From Anthonomus grandis grandis (taxonomy: Eukaryota > Arthropoda > Insecta > Coleoptera > Curculionidae), in assembly GCF_022605725.1 (NCBI RefSeq), contig NC_065550.1, positions 5,642,001 to 5,706,000 on the forward strand: 64,000 bases of DNA, written 5' to 3'. Both the position numbers and the translations under genes were made by a program. Each line of letters begins with the position of its first letter. The stretch's first letter is position 1. The notes under the pieces were generated by a model. It did not search any database, was not told where the DNA came from, and saw only the letters and a list, made by a program, of their open reading frames with translations. Below are positions 10,231 to 20,765 of this stretch, one piece after another.

Positions 10231-11000
10231 CATCCCTGAGAAAAACGTAACTTCCACATTTGTATTAAAAAAAAAAAGTTCTACCTGATAAATAAAAGTT
10301 TTGATAGCATAAATGAATTCTTAATCTGCAATGTAAGAGACAATGACTTTCCGAATTAACTTGACTCATGTACTTTATAAGATTTTATTGAAATTGTGTA
10401 TCTTAAGGTAGTTTAGTATAATTTGTATAGTTTTGTACTTAGAACATTGAATGCTTAGAATAAGTCTAGCTGCAAACCACAGGCGAAGTTGTTTTGAGTT
10501 CACCATCTCTCAGACAATGATGTCAAAGCGACTTTCCAATTTTTCAATATATAATTTTCTTAATCCACTACATATTTTTTAATGTGTTTTATTTTGTAAC
10601 AGGTAAAAAATGTACTCTTTAAAAGTTTCGTTTGTTTGCTGACTAATATAAACTTTTACTTTCAGAACACAACAAATTTTTCAGAATAAAAAAAAAGATT
10701 CCTGACAAAAAAGTTAATGAAAAAAAGCAACTTGGCAACGTAGAATACCTCTATGTTTACAATGCACGTATCCAATGTTGCCACTTTGTGTCACTAAATA
10801 TTTTTTCATATCTGTGATGCTAGCGCCCGATCGCTATCTAGCAAACAAAATCTAAAATGTGGCATGTCGTTTGCCAGCAACCTATTTATAGTCCACGCCC
10901 GCTGTTATTTAATCGACATAATGCCCGTATCTCCTGAAATTCCCAAGGAATTTTAATATTTTTTTTTTCAGATATTAACAATTAATAACTAAATAGATTT
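10231..11000. other. RGP1 intron 2, no recognisable element
   Basis: AT-rich sequence downstream of the LINE. It may contain the LINE 3' UTR up to about 10450. No inverted-repeat pair or open frame was recognised. Confidence 0.5.
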
Positions 11001-11007
11001 ATAGTTG

Positions 11008-11220
11008 TTATAAACCTCTACAAACTGAAGTTTTTTTGTGAAAATTACTTAAAAAGTCGAATGTTAAAGAAATGAAAAAGGCTCCTAAAGGATTTGATTT
11101 AATCTTTTCTATAATAAATATCTAAGCGCATTTGAGATGTCAAACTCAATAATTTTTAATCAAAAAACTTTTGTTTGTAGAGGTTTGCACCCATCTCAAA
11201 TCCGTTTAGATACTTACTAT
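11008..11220. repeat. interleaved foldback sequence
   Basis: Two inverted pairs are interleaved. aaacctctacaaac at about 11012 pairs with gtttgtagaggttt at about 11174. atctaagcgcatttgagatg at about 11120 pairs imperfectly with catctcaaatccgtttagat at about 11191. The order A-B-A'-B' suggests a small non-autonomous element or tandem partial copies of one. Confidence 0.5.
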
Positions 11221-11229
11221 ATAGAGTGT

Positions 11230-12470
11230 CCCCTTTCAAAAAGTCAAAAGTGCTAGAGTATATACAGGAGCCATAGAGAAGTAGTTTCAGATAGGACACC
11301 GATGGTCGGAAGAGGGCCGTTTCCAAAATAAAGGGTGTTGAAATTTAAAAAAGTCGATTTTTTTCTTTTGTATTCAAAACGCTTGTTAAAAAACCTTTTT
11401 TTTTCGAAATATTTTATTCATTTGTAGTAAAACGAATCCCTTGTATTTTTGCGCTCCGACGCACTGTTTTCGGGCAAAAAAATAAAATCCGTACAAAGAT
11501 CCTTCAAAACTTTTTTGTCACAACGAAAATTTTAATATTACAATAAAAAATAAATAATTTAACTAAACAATAAATTTAAATAAAAAAAAGAATTTAAGCA
11601 ATAAACAATGAAAAACAATTCAAACCAAATGCTCAGTGTCCTCCATGCGTTTCCACACATTTTCTGCACCTGTTGACCCAAGATGTATGCGAGCAAAGAC
11701 CCCTGGATCGTGTCTCACAAAGTCCGACAAGTCCGAAAGTTGACGCTGATTTCATCTCATTTAACTGGATCTATCTAACTGGACTGGTTATGGAAGTTAT
11801 GAACAAACTGCAGAATAAAGAGCTTTGTAAAATTCATGCAGAAAAAAAGCCAGGAAATCTTTGACCGCAAGTCACGATCACTTCAAGAGATGATTTATTT
11901 GAAAATACTTTGTCAATGATCGAGGTTTTACAGAAGATAAATTAACTGAAACAGGAGGTTAGTTTAGCCTAGAAAATTATGTCCAGTTGTACATCGAAAA
12001 ACATAATGAGCCAGTTGGCATTAATTCGTCTTTATCTGAAGATATCGAGGACATGAAAAGAAGTTTATGAAGAAAATGGGATTCTAAATAAAAGGAAAGC
12101 AGAAAAAAATAGGTGGTTATTATGGGATGAAAAAGCACAGTGAACTAATGTAAAACTAAGCCTAAAAAAGTCTTAGATAGAGGTAGTAAAGTTATAGGCT
12201 TCATAGAACCAAGCTTAGCTCTAAAATATATTAAATTAAAAATTGAAACTATAAAAATAAACTATAGCAATTTTATAATAAACTATAGCAATTTTTCGAT
12301 AATCCGAATACCAAATATAATAGGAAAATACCGAGTTATAAAAGCACATAAAATTAAATATAAACCAAATGAAAACTTAACAAATATCATATAATAAAAT
12401 GTCAATTTAAATTTTAGATTAAGTTATATTTTTGAATGAACCATTTTTAACGATTTCTAACATTTTCTTT
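11230..12470. other. RGP1 intron 2, 3' stretch with a possible transposase relic
   Basis: Minus-strand 11640-11690 reads roughly WVNRCRKCVETHGGH, resembling the extreme C-terminus of mariner-type transposases in this window, but it is too short to be sure. The remainder is AT-rich with no supported feature. Confidence 0.35.
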
Positions 12471-12474
12471 GTAG

Positions 12475-12689
12475 TGTCTCTTAGATGGCGCCTGCATTTC
12501 GAGTTTGTAACGAGCACATTTGCTGGCCTAGACGCTCCTAAGCCGAGTGATTCATATTGGCAGGCCCCATCAGATGTTCCTATAGAAACGATGGTCTGGA
12601 GTTTGCCCATAAGATTATATTCAACTACCCCTGTTCATGTAGCCCAAGGGGTGCAGGGTACTTCTTTTCACAGAATGCTTGTTAAATAG
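12475..12689 (+). CDS. RGP1: RGP1 terminal exon
   Basis: The acceptor is TTTCTTTGTAG at 12464-12474. The exon encodes VSLRWRLHFEFVTS, then WQAPSDVPIETMVWSLPIRL, and ends with TAG at 12687-12689. The (V)SLRWRLHFEFVTS block and the W-x-LPI ending are the C-terminal hallmarks of RGP1. Splicing from g564 keeps the frame. A possible poly(A) signal ATTAAA lies at 12798-12803. The intervening intron is filled with at least four transposable elements. Codon use and frame are clean, so the gene is probably functional despite the insertions. Confidence 0.9.
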
Positions 12690-12797
12690 TTATCTTTGTA
12701 TATATGTAAGTGTACATTTATTGTAATTTTTAGGTGAACCTTAGAATCTTAAGAAGCAAAATGTCTTCAAAAGTCAGCATTTATTTTATTGTTAAGT

Positions 12798-12803
12798 ATT
12801 AAA
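12798..12803 (+). promoter_or_regulatory. possible RGP1 poly(A) signal ATTAAA
   Basis: The ATTAAA variant lies 109 bases after the RGP1 stop. There is no AATAAA nearer. Position is plausible, but it is not otherwise supported. Confidence 0.35.
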
Positions 12804-13079
12804 TAATTGTGTTTTTTTTTATAATATGACTTTTATTTTCTGCTCCTTCTTATGTAGGTTTTGACTGATCAGTACTATATTATGTATACATCATGAGGAA
12901 CAAGACTGAAAAAAAAAATGCTGCAACACGTCAATTTTAGTTTTTATTTCTGCTAATTGCAAAAACTAATTATAAAAACTACAATACTTAACCAGGTATT
13001 CAAACGAACTACTTAGATATAGGAACATGATACCTTGTTAGAAAGGGATTTCAATTTCTTTTTAGAATATGTTATAATA
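12804..13079. other. downstream flank of RGP1, nothing recognised
   Basis: AT-rich sequence between the RGP1 3' end and the pogo-like element. No open frame or repeat pair was seen. Confidence 0.5.
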
Positions 13080-13580
13080 TAAGGTAAGGTGGAACTGCGA
13101 ACGAAAAATTTTATAGTTAAGTTTTATTTTACTACGAAAATTGCCTCATTTAAATTAAGATGATTTTTAACTTATGTCGTATAATTGTAATTATTAACCA
13201 ATCAATTGGTACTATTTAGATTACAAAAATACAATATCTACCAAATTTGTATGTACGTATTTTTTTACAAGTACATGTTACGCACTTGCCCCCTGATCTG
13301 GGGCAAGAGCAGAATGTGCCTTTAATTTTGCTAATAATATTAAGTGTTTTATACGGAGCTAGTGCAAAAATCCTACACATATGTAATTTTTTTTCCATAC
13401 CCTTAACTTTACCTAAATATTTTTTAGAAAATGTTACGAAATTTTTTTAGAAGGGTCAAAACAATTTCAAATATTTTTAGTGAAAAATTATTTATTTAAT
13501 GTAAAAAACATGAGTAAAATTAATGAATCGTGTTATTGTTTAACAAAAATAATTAAATAATCAAAAAAAAAATACTTATG

Positions 13581-15502
13581 CTATGCTTCAAATACTTCAG
13601 GAGCTGTCTCAAAAATATACTTTTCGTAATCGGCCGTTATCGTTATTTTTGGAACAGGTAGTTTTTTTTCTATTTCCGACAGTAGTATGGTGCAGACATC
13701 GTTGGGCTTCAAAATAAAATTACACTTATTTGTAAGTCTTTTTAAGCCTGTTACTTTTGCCTCGTCATCGTTAATCAGTTGTTTTACCAAACAAACATAT
13801 TTGAAAGTTTTCTTTTTTCCAGGAAAATTTACTAACACAAAATCCCCAATTTGTATTTTGGTATATGCAAGTTCGTCAGGAGGTTCGTTTTTATCAAACT
13901 CATCCAAATCACTATTGCTTAGCTCGTCAAATTCAACAATTCTATTTTTGCATGTAAGTTCGTCAGTAGATTCGTTTTTATCAAACTCATCCAAATGACT
14001 TTTGCTTAGCTCATCAAATTCAACAATTCTATTTTCGCTTGAATCACTGTGCCAAGAACTATTGTCATCGTCAAAACTACTTTCAGTTTTTCTTTTATTA
14101 TTTTTTTTATGTTTTTTAGTTTTATTTTCTTTTTTTCTTTATTGCTTTTTTTTGGTGTTTTTGAACTTAAAATGTTGTCAACATCGGCTCTTGTTATTAC
14201 CTCTGCCCCTAAGCATACACGTTTTTTTTTCTTCGAATCGAAGTTATGTTCACGTTTGGTTGACCTCAATAACAACTCTTCAAATGAAACATCCGGGATC
14301 TTGTGTGTTTCTTGAGATGTTGGTATATTTGGCGAGCTTAAAGTTGGCTGTTCTTCATCGGTGATTGAATTTTCATGATTTTTTGCTGATGTGCTAGGCA
14401 TAGTTAAGTCAGGATCATCAAATCTAACCACGTTACGGGTTTTTTGCCAACGCTGGAAAACTATTGGATCAAATTAATCTTGCTGAATAACATTCCTATT
14501 TACCGGAACTATTCCCGCTATTCACTAATATTTCGGGCCTGGTTTCTTCCCATATTTCCCCTATCATCTTCGAAAACATACTTTTCGTTACAGCAGCCCC
14601 CACATTTTGTCTCTGCCATTCAACAAGTTTAGTATCCCAACGGGTCTTAAGTGATTTAAATACACACAAATCCAAGGGCTGGAGTAGGTGACTGGTGTGA
14701 GGTGGAAGTTTAAGTATCGTAATATGGTTTTCAACAGCTATATTTATGACATCTGGTCCAACATGACTAGCGTGTCCGTCATAAATTACTAATACTGGTA
14801 GTTCCGTACCAATAACCTTTAGAAAACTATTTTTCAAATAGTTTTTAAATACAGTTGTCTCCATCCACCCTTTAGAAGTAGCAGCGTAAGTAGTATCTAA
14901 AAACTCCGTACCCCGTCGAGCAGTCCATTTTTGTTTTTGAAGGATCTGTACAAAAACTGCTTTCATCCAAGTTCCAAATTTGTGATGGGCGCTCTTGCAA
15001 ACCAAACTCATTTATTGTTTTTTCAAGAAAATCAAAATAGTCGTAGATTAGGAATGGGTCAAGATTTTTTTTTCTGGCAAATTCAACACTCTGGGGTTTT
15101 TTAATAGAGAGGTTATGCCTATGCTTGAAATTAAGAAACCAGTCTTCACCTGGTTTACCATCTTTAAACTGTGTTTCAATGTTATTTTCTTTGACGAAAT
15201 CTGCTACAAGCTGCAACACTTCTTTCCTAGATAGGCCGAAACCCCATTTTTTCATGGTGAAGACCATTTGCAAGTTTTTCTTCTTCATGTTGAGGAATGT
15301 CTTGAGTTCTTCCATAGCTGGAACTTTTTTGTCCTCTTCTGCCTTTAAGATGATCATGAAGAGTACTTCTTGGAATTTTGTACACTTTGGTAGCTCAGTA
15401 TAAAGTTATTTGGCCTGATTTTATTGCCGCAATGCAAATTTTTAAACTCTCTTTCGTATATCCTTTGCCTCTGTTACTTTTCCGAATGTAATTTCTCACC
15501 AT
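13581..15502 (-). pseudogene. pogo/CENP-B-like transposase
   Basis: The start is ATG at 15502 (MVRNYIRKSNRGKGYT). A helix-turn-helix of Psq/CENP-B type follows (CIAAIKSGQITLY, then VYKIPRSTLHDHL), with a stop at 15397-15395 and a frameshift near 15355. A second helix domain (LSRKEVLQLVADFVKENN, EDWFLNFKHRHNLSI) and the DDE_1 domain follow. The catalytic residues lie in IWNLDESSF, VIYDGHASH and LLQPLDLCVFKSLK, with 35 residues between the last two Asp. About 40-50 residues between the first and second catalytic Asp are missing. Past 14431 an acidic and Lys-rich tail contains a tandem repeat. The protein is inactive. Confidence 0.82.
13867..14038 (-). repeat. two tandem copies of an 86-base coding repeat
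   Basis: 13867-13952 and 13953-14038 are about 90% identical. On the minus strand each encodes a copy of an acidic segment with IVEFDELSNSDLDEFDKN. It lies in the C-terminal tail of the pogo-like transposase. One copy is in a shifted frame relative to the preceding coding part. Confidence 0.7.
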
Positions 15503-15986
15503 AGTGGAACTAAAATTAAAGAGAAAGGTATGTGAAACTTGGGGCAAGTGCGTAACTATGTGTCGCTCTTACCCCACATTTTTATCCGCACTAGCCCCGA
15601 TTTAAAAAATGCTTGGGGCAAGAGCGGTATATCAAGAAAAACTGTCAAAAAAGTAATTATATAAAAAAATATTATGTTGAATATAAACTATTGTACCTAA
15701 CATACTTACTTACCAGAAATAATATAATAATATTAACGGATTCGGTAAATATAAATGTATTAATTTTCGCCCGTGACCTTGCTCGAGAAGTTGCAAAACA
15801 CATGTGACACTCGTACACCTATAACATCAGTGAAACAGAATAAATCAGCTCGCTGTTGTTTAAGATTGACGTCACAAGTATTAAAGATATCAAATAATAG
15901 ATGGCAGCACATCTTTCAAAAGTAATAGGTTTTTAGGGTCAACTTCTGCACTTGCCCCGGTAACGCACTTGCCCCACCTTACCTTA

Positions 15987-16476
15987 CAGTGTGTTTATTT
16001 AAAAACATGCATATATCACAAATTTTTTATCTAGCGACAAAATCATTAATTTTGAGCAACCTTGTATAACGTAAAACACATTTTTATAGTGATACAATAC
16101 TTCCGTAAATTACGTTTATAATTTCAATGTTCTGCGCGTTCTAGTGCCGTAGTAATAAAAATTTATTTGGAGCTATGTTTTGTTCAAAAAATAAAGAAAA
16201 TAATTAATTTCTCGAAAACCACTAAAGATAGGTATAGGAACAACTTATACAAAAATAATCATAAAGTGATAGCGGATCGGAAAATAAAATAATATACAGG
16301 GTATTCCATTTAAAATACCAAAGTTGCTACTATTTTTTGGTATAAGCGGCAACGCTGTATCGCTAACAATATTTTAAATCGTTAGATCACCAGCTAAAAT
16401 CCATGATGCCAAATTTTCAAAAAAATTCAATTTTCCGTTCTCCGTAAACGTCTAAGGTACCATCATCAATCAAATA
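15987..16476. other. intergenic AT-rich sequence with a solo mariner-like end
   Basis: tacagggtattcc at 16295-16307 looks like one terminal repeat of a mariner-like element. I found no partner. The rest holds nothing recognisable. Confidence 0.4.
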
Positions 16477-16597
16477 TACAGGGTGTTCATTTGAAAACTT
16501 CCCACCACGGATTTATCGAAAACCACTGTTTAAAAAAAAACGCCGAAATACGTCAAAAGGTTTGTTAAGGGGGACAACTTTCTAACCTAAAATTACT

Positions 16598-18475
16598 TCA
16601 CCTCCTTTCACCCTTTTTTAAGGGGATGGCCAGGGTCATCCCCTTTGGCTGTTCATCCAAACTTTCAAGTTGGGGAGTAAACACAATAGATTTCAAATGA
16701 CCCCATAGAAAGAAGTCTAACGGCGTTATATCAGGAGATCTAACAGGCCATTCTATAGGCCTTCGCCCTATCCATTTATCTTGCTGGAAATATATTTCAG
16801 CCTCATCAAGTATAGGGTTTTCATCATCATCGATTTGGTTTTCAATGGATTCAGTGATAAGCGGATTGATGGTATTTTCCAACATATCCAAATAACAGTG
16901 GCGAAGCGTGAACTTTTTTTTCGGGTATACAAACAATAAAAATCGTTAATTACAAAAAAATGTGTATTCAATATTATTCACTTAAATGAAATAGAGAATG
17001 AAAGCACATGAAATATTAACTCAAAGAGAAAAATTATGTAGTGGTAAAAAAAAGATAAAAGTAAATACTACTTACAAAAAAACACAACTAAAATACAATT
17101 ACCAATATCGGACAGTATATAACGTATATAATCAGTATATATCGTCATCAGTATATAATCAGACAGTATATAATCGGACGTTCATAAATAATCAATAAAA
17201 TCTCCACTAAAAAAACCTTTTCTATACACCCAAAAATAAAAATACTAATTATTAAATTACTATAGCACCCGCCTCCCACCAAATGCCAACATACCATGAA
17301 ATCATTTGACATTGCAGATTTATCAAAACAAAACAAAACTGAAAATGTATTGCGGCCGACCAGATCATCGTCTATAAACAATAACTCAATAACCTTCAAC
17401 AGCATAATAAAATAGCTGGTCGACTTCGATAGACAAAAGCTCGAATGTCTTTCCCGCGAGTAAATTTTGCATACGTAATAGGCTGAATGCTGATGTGGCC
17501 GGACCTCTGTAGCCTGCTTGATGCGTATTTGGTTCGATCAGGTGCTCCAAATTTCGGAAAACAAATATCAATGTGTCTTCCTAGGGCTCGTATACATTAA
17601 TTGGGTGTCAGCCCTGTATTTTTTTTTAATCGTTGCGGCAGGCGGGACGCGCCTTCGGATTAATCATGTTTAGATACTATATAATAATAGTAAGGACAGC
17701 GACTACGTTTTGTGTTAATTTTTTTTTTAATTTTAATTCAACAATTATATAAAATAATTACGTCATAAATTAATGACAAATAACTGGATAATTTTGGGTA
17801 GACAGTGTCTACCTTGTCTACTCGTACGCTTCGCCACTGCCAAATAAATGTATCCATTTAAATTTCCGTTAATAAATAATGACCCAATCACTTTATTTCC
17901 TAAAATGCCTGCCCATACATTAATTTTTTGAGGGTACTGGGTATGCCCTTCTACAAATGCATGAGGATTTTCATTGCTCCAATATCTACAGTTATGCTTA
18001 TTAAGAAATCCATTTAGATAGAATGTACATTCATCGCTGAAGCAGATATTCTTTGCATGAATAGTATTATCATTAATCGCTTCATTTTTTCACAAAACTC
18101 AACTCGCCTATCGAAATCGTCTTCGGTTAACTTTTGCAATATTTTCATTTTGAACGGATGAAATTTATAAAGTTTGGGAACTGTGTGAACAGAGCCTAAT
18201 GAAATACCAGTGGCAGCAACAATTTTGCGTAATGAAGTATTAGGATTTATTCCGAAATGACCCAAAACTTCAACTTGAGCGGCTTCATCCAAAATTCGCC
18301 GATGATCTCGTTTTTTATTTGCAACAGATCCAGTTTCAGTAAACTTAGTAACAAGGTCCAAAACATACCTATGCGAAGTTATCTTCTCCGGATGTCTGGC
18401 GTTTAACGTGACGGCAGTTTGCCGAGCACATTGATTTTGGGCACCATAAATTAGAATAATTTCCACTCTAGTGTG
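16598..18475 (-). pseudogene. mariner-like transposase, interrupted and internally deleted
   Basis: The N-terminal part, 18466-18014, has a DUF4817-like domain (YGAQNQCARQTAVTLNARHP) and a helix-turn-helix (NTSLRKIVAATGISLGSVHT). Minus-strand 18040-17848 has FSDECTFYLNGF (first Asp) and INVWAGILGNKVIGSLF. After the hAT-like insertion, 16887-16598 has DMLENTINPLI, YFQQD (second Asp) and RSPDITPLDFFLWGH (third Asp). Between QQD and KWIGRRPIEW about 25 residues are missing, so the usual DD41D spacing is collapsed. Non-functional. Confidence 0.8.
16896..17839. mobile_element. non-autonomous hAT-like element, 944 bp
   Basis: Its terminal inverted repeats CAGTGGCGAAGCGT (16896-16909) and ACGCTTCGCCACTG (17826-17839) are perfect over 14 bases. 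It is flanked by an identical 8-bp duplication ccaaataa (16888-16895 and 17840-17847). CAGTGGCG ends and 8-bp duplications are typical of hAT transposons. No transposase is encoded. An internal stretch at 17112-17190 is made of repeated cagtatataa units. Excision restores the surrounding transposase frame. Confidence 0.9.
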
Positions 18476-19044
18476 TAAACTATTTTGGAAGTAAAATCTT
18501 TAATTCAACAAATAAATTTTCACTATTCCAAGACTGTCCTTAGCAACTATAAATAACTAAGCAGGTATAATAGTAAATGTTCGCCCAGGATATCTGTGTT
18601 GATGAAAAGAATTCGGAATTGCTGTTTATGTTGGTAGTTTCTGTTTTAAATTATAAACGAATTGTAGATTTGGCAAACCCTAATGGACAACATTTTGAAC
18701 ACTTATTGAAATTAAAACTGATATTTTCATGTTTTTGTTTTCTATCTGAACAAATTAAGATAAACAAAGATTTTTCTCGAAAACGAATCGACCGATTTAA
18801 AAAAATCAAACGTCAAAATAAAATACTTCGAAAGACCTTTTAAACAAACTATTACTCGATACCCCTTGCCATTTAAAATTTTTAAGGGGATGACCCTGGG
18901 GGTAGAGGGTGAAAGGGGGTGAAGTGATTTTAGGTTAGAAAGTGTCCCCTTTGACAAACCTTTTGACGTATTTCGCCGATTTTTTTTTTAAACAGTGGTT
19001 TTCGATAAATCCGTGGTGGGAAGTTTTCAAATGAACACCCTGTA

Positions 19045-19555
19045 TAAAAATATATATGCAGGTTTCAGTCAGTAGTTTGTTTTTACGAGTTTGCTAGCGT
19101 TACGCAAACGGAAATTTCATAATTTCATTTCATTTTTGAACAATTTTATAAAATCATTTTAAAGTTCATATTTTGTGAATTTTCGGGTGAATCAGAAATT
19201 ATGGCAGGAAGTGATACAGACTGTGAATATGAATATGTGGTGCTCGAGGACCATCAACTAAGAAGAAATTACATACGAAAATTGTGCATAAATATACATA
19301 TGAATGAAGCTAAAAAAGTTTAATTTTATGGTATGTAGGTTTTTTCTTGCTTTGTAATTGAATTTTACCTCTAGAGCTTGTAATCAATGAATAAATGGTT
19401 ACAGATATAAAGAGTGTAATGAAAGAAAACGACAAAACACTATGTTCAATAACAACGAAAGAATTTTATAACTCCAGAAAACACCGCCTCACAGCCTAGA
19501 TATACACCGCCAAGTAAAGACGAAAAAACAAACTTCTGAAATAACCTATGGAACC
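19045..19555. other. flank between elements with a 40-codon ORF
   Basis: ATG 19201 opens a 40-residue frame (MAGSDTDCEYEYVVLEDHQL...) that stops at 19321-19323. Nothing about it is recognisable. It might be the first exon of something, since ggtatgtagg follows, but no continuation was found. The rest is AT-rich. Confidence 0.3.
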
Positions 19556-19933
19556 AACAATAATAATAATATTAATAATGTTTATTTACGATAATTAGAA
19601 ATCCAGCCAAATACATAAATACAAATATAAATAAGCGCTGAAGCGGTAAAGCTTGTTAGCGCAAGAAAAAAAAAACAAAATCCGTGAAAACTTCATAAAG
19701 AGTATAAAGTCACATTCGGTTTAGCGTTCATATTTTTCACAACTTCTTTGGGGTTCTACGCAAGTTAGGGGCAATTCACCTAATTAACTAACTAGAGTTA
19801 GTAACATTTTATCCTGACACAAAACATATAGTACATACATTACAAACACATTTATAACATTACCTAATGGTTGTTAAAATTATTTTAAGCATGTTTCTAC
19901 TTAGAAAGCATATGCAATGTTTGCCTATCTTTT

Positions 19934-20763
19934 TCAAAAATCCAGTCTTTTAATTTTTTTAAAGGATCTCTCATTACTTATTAAGAGTTTTAGGGTTTCT
20001 GGAAGACAATTATAAAATTTTGCTGCTAAATAAGAAGCAGATTTATGGCCAATTTCTTTTTTTGAATAAGGAACCATTACACAGTCAGTGTTGTATCGTG
20101 TTAATCTATTATGTTGAACAGGTCGGAGAATTATTTTGTTTTTGGCGATGCACATAATAATATTGAAGAAATATAATTGTCGCAAATCGAACACTCTGGA
20201 TTGAGCAAAGATCTGGTTGCTGGGATTTTGATTGGAGAGGACCTTAAAAATCCATTTCTGAATTACATCCAAGTTTTTAAGATAACAATCTCTCGCACTT
20301 GCCCAACCAACTATTCCGTATTTTAACACAGATTGAACTAGGGCATAATTAATTGTTTTAAGATTTTTTTTGACGAACTTTGAATAGTTTTTAAATTAGC
20401 AAATCTGGTTACAAGGTACCTAGTTTTTGTAATTATATAGTTTATCTGTTGATCCCATCTTAGGTGACTACCTATCATAATACGGAGATATTTGACAACA
20501 GCAATTTTGGAGATTGTGACATTTCCATTTATTTCTAGGGTGGAAAAGTTTGGCAAAGTATGAGAATAGGATGTAAATGGCAAAAATTTTGTTGTGTGCC
20601 CATTTAGTGTTAATTTATTTATCAGAAACCACTTACATATTTGTTTAAAATCTAATTCGATTAATTATGTTAAAGACTTCCACGACTCTCCTTCATAAAA
20701 GATAACAGTATCGTCGACAAAACTAATTATATGTCCATATGAATGTAATTTTAAAAGACGATA
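19934..20763 (-). pseudogene. LINE reverse transcriptase, motif C to C-terminus
   Basis: Minus-strand 20763-20665 reads LLKLHSYGHIISFVDDTVIF (motif C, FVDD where YADD or FADD is usual). 20583-20338 reads NGNVTISKIAVVKYLRIMIG and RWDQQINYI. 20329-19934 reads MLKYGIVGWASARD and KFYNCLPETLKLLIS. Frame breaks occur at about 20660 and 20335. Confidence 0.78.
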
Positions 20764-20765
20764 CA

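Larger units (their letters stand above)
13082..15984 (-). mobile_element. pogo/Tigger-type transposon with iterated subterminal motifs
   Basis: The ends AGGTAAGGTGG... and ...CCACCTTACCT are flanked by TA (13080-13081, 15985-15986). The right tip reads, in reverse complement, AGGTAAGGTGGGGCAAGTGC. The motif GGGGCAAG(T/A)GCG or its complement recurs near both ends: 13270-13310, 15540-15560, 15610-15630 and 15945-15975. These are probably binding sites for its CENP-B-type transposase. The transposase is on the minus strand and damaged. The element lies between the 3' ends of RGP1 and IFT54. Confidence 0.85.
16479..19042 (-). mobile_element. mariner-like element with about 165-bp inverted repeats, itself interrupted
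   Basis: The ends CAGGGTGTTCATTTG...CAAATGAACACCCTG are flanked by TA (16477-16478, 19043-19044). The inverted repeats run about 16479-16647 and 18881-19042 and include the aaaccactgtttaaa block. A minus-strand transposase is split by a 944-bp hAT-like insertion at 16896-17839. Confidence 0.87.

Noticed and set aside
12419..12610. Minus-strand open frame over the RGP1 terminal exon
   Set aside because: It is the antisense shadow of a well-supported exon and shows no domain.
15125..15403. Plus-strand open frame across the pogo-like transposase
   Set aside because: Antisense shadow of the minus-strand transposase; no family features.
17112..17190. cagtatataa repeats as a CRISPR-like array
   Set aside because: Irregular spacing, no spacers, eukaryotic context, inside a hAT-like element.
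19201..19323. Short ORF as a host gene
   Set aside because: Only 40 codons, no recognisable homology, no continuation exon found.
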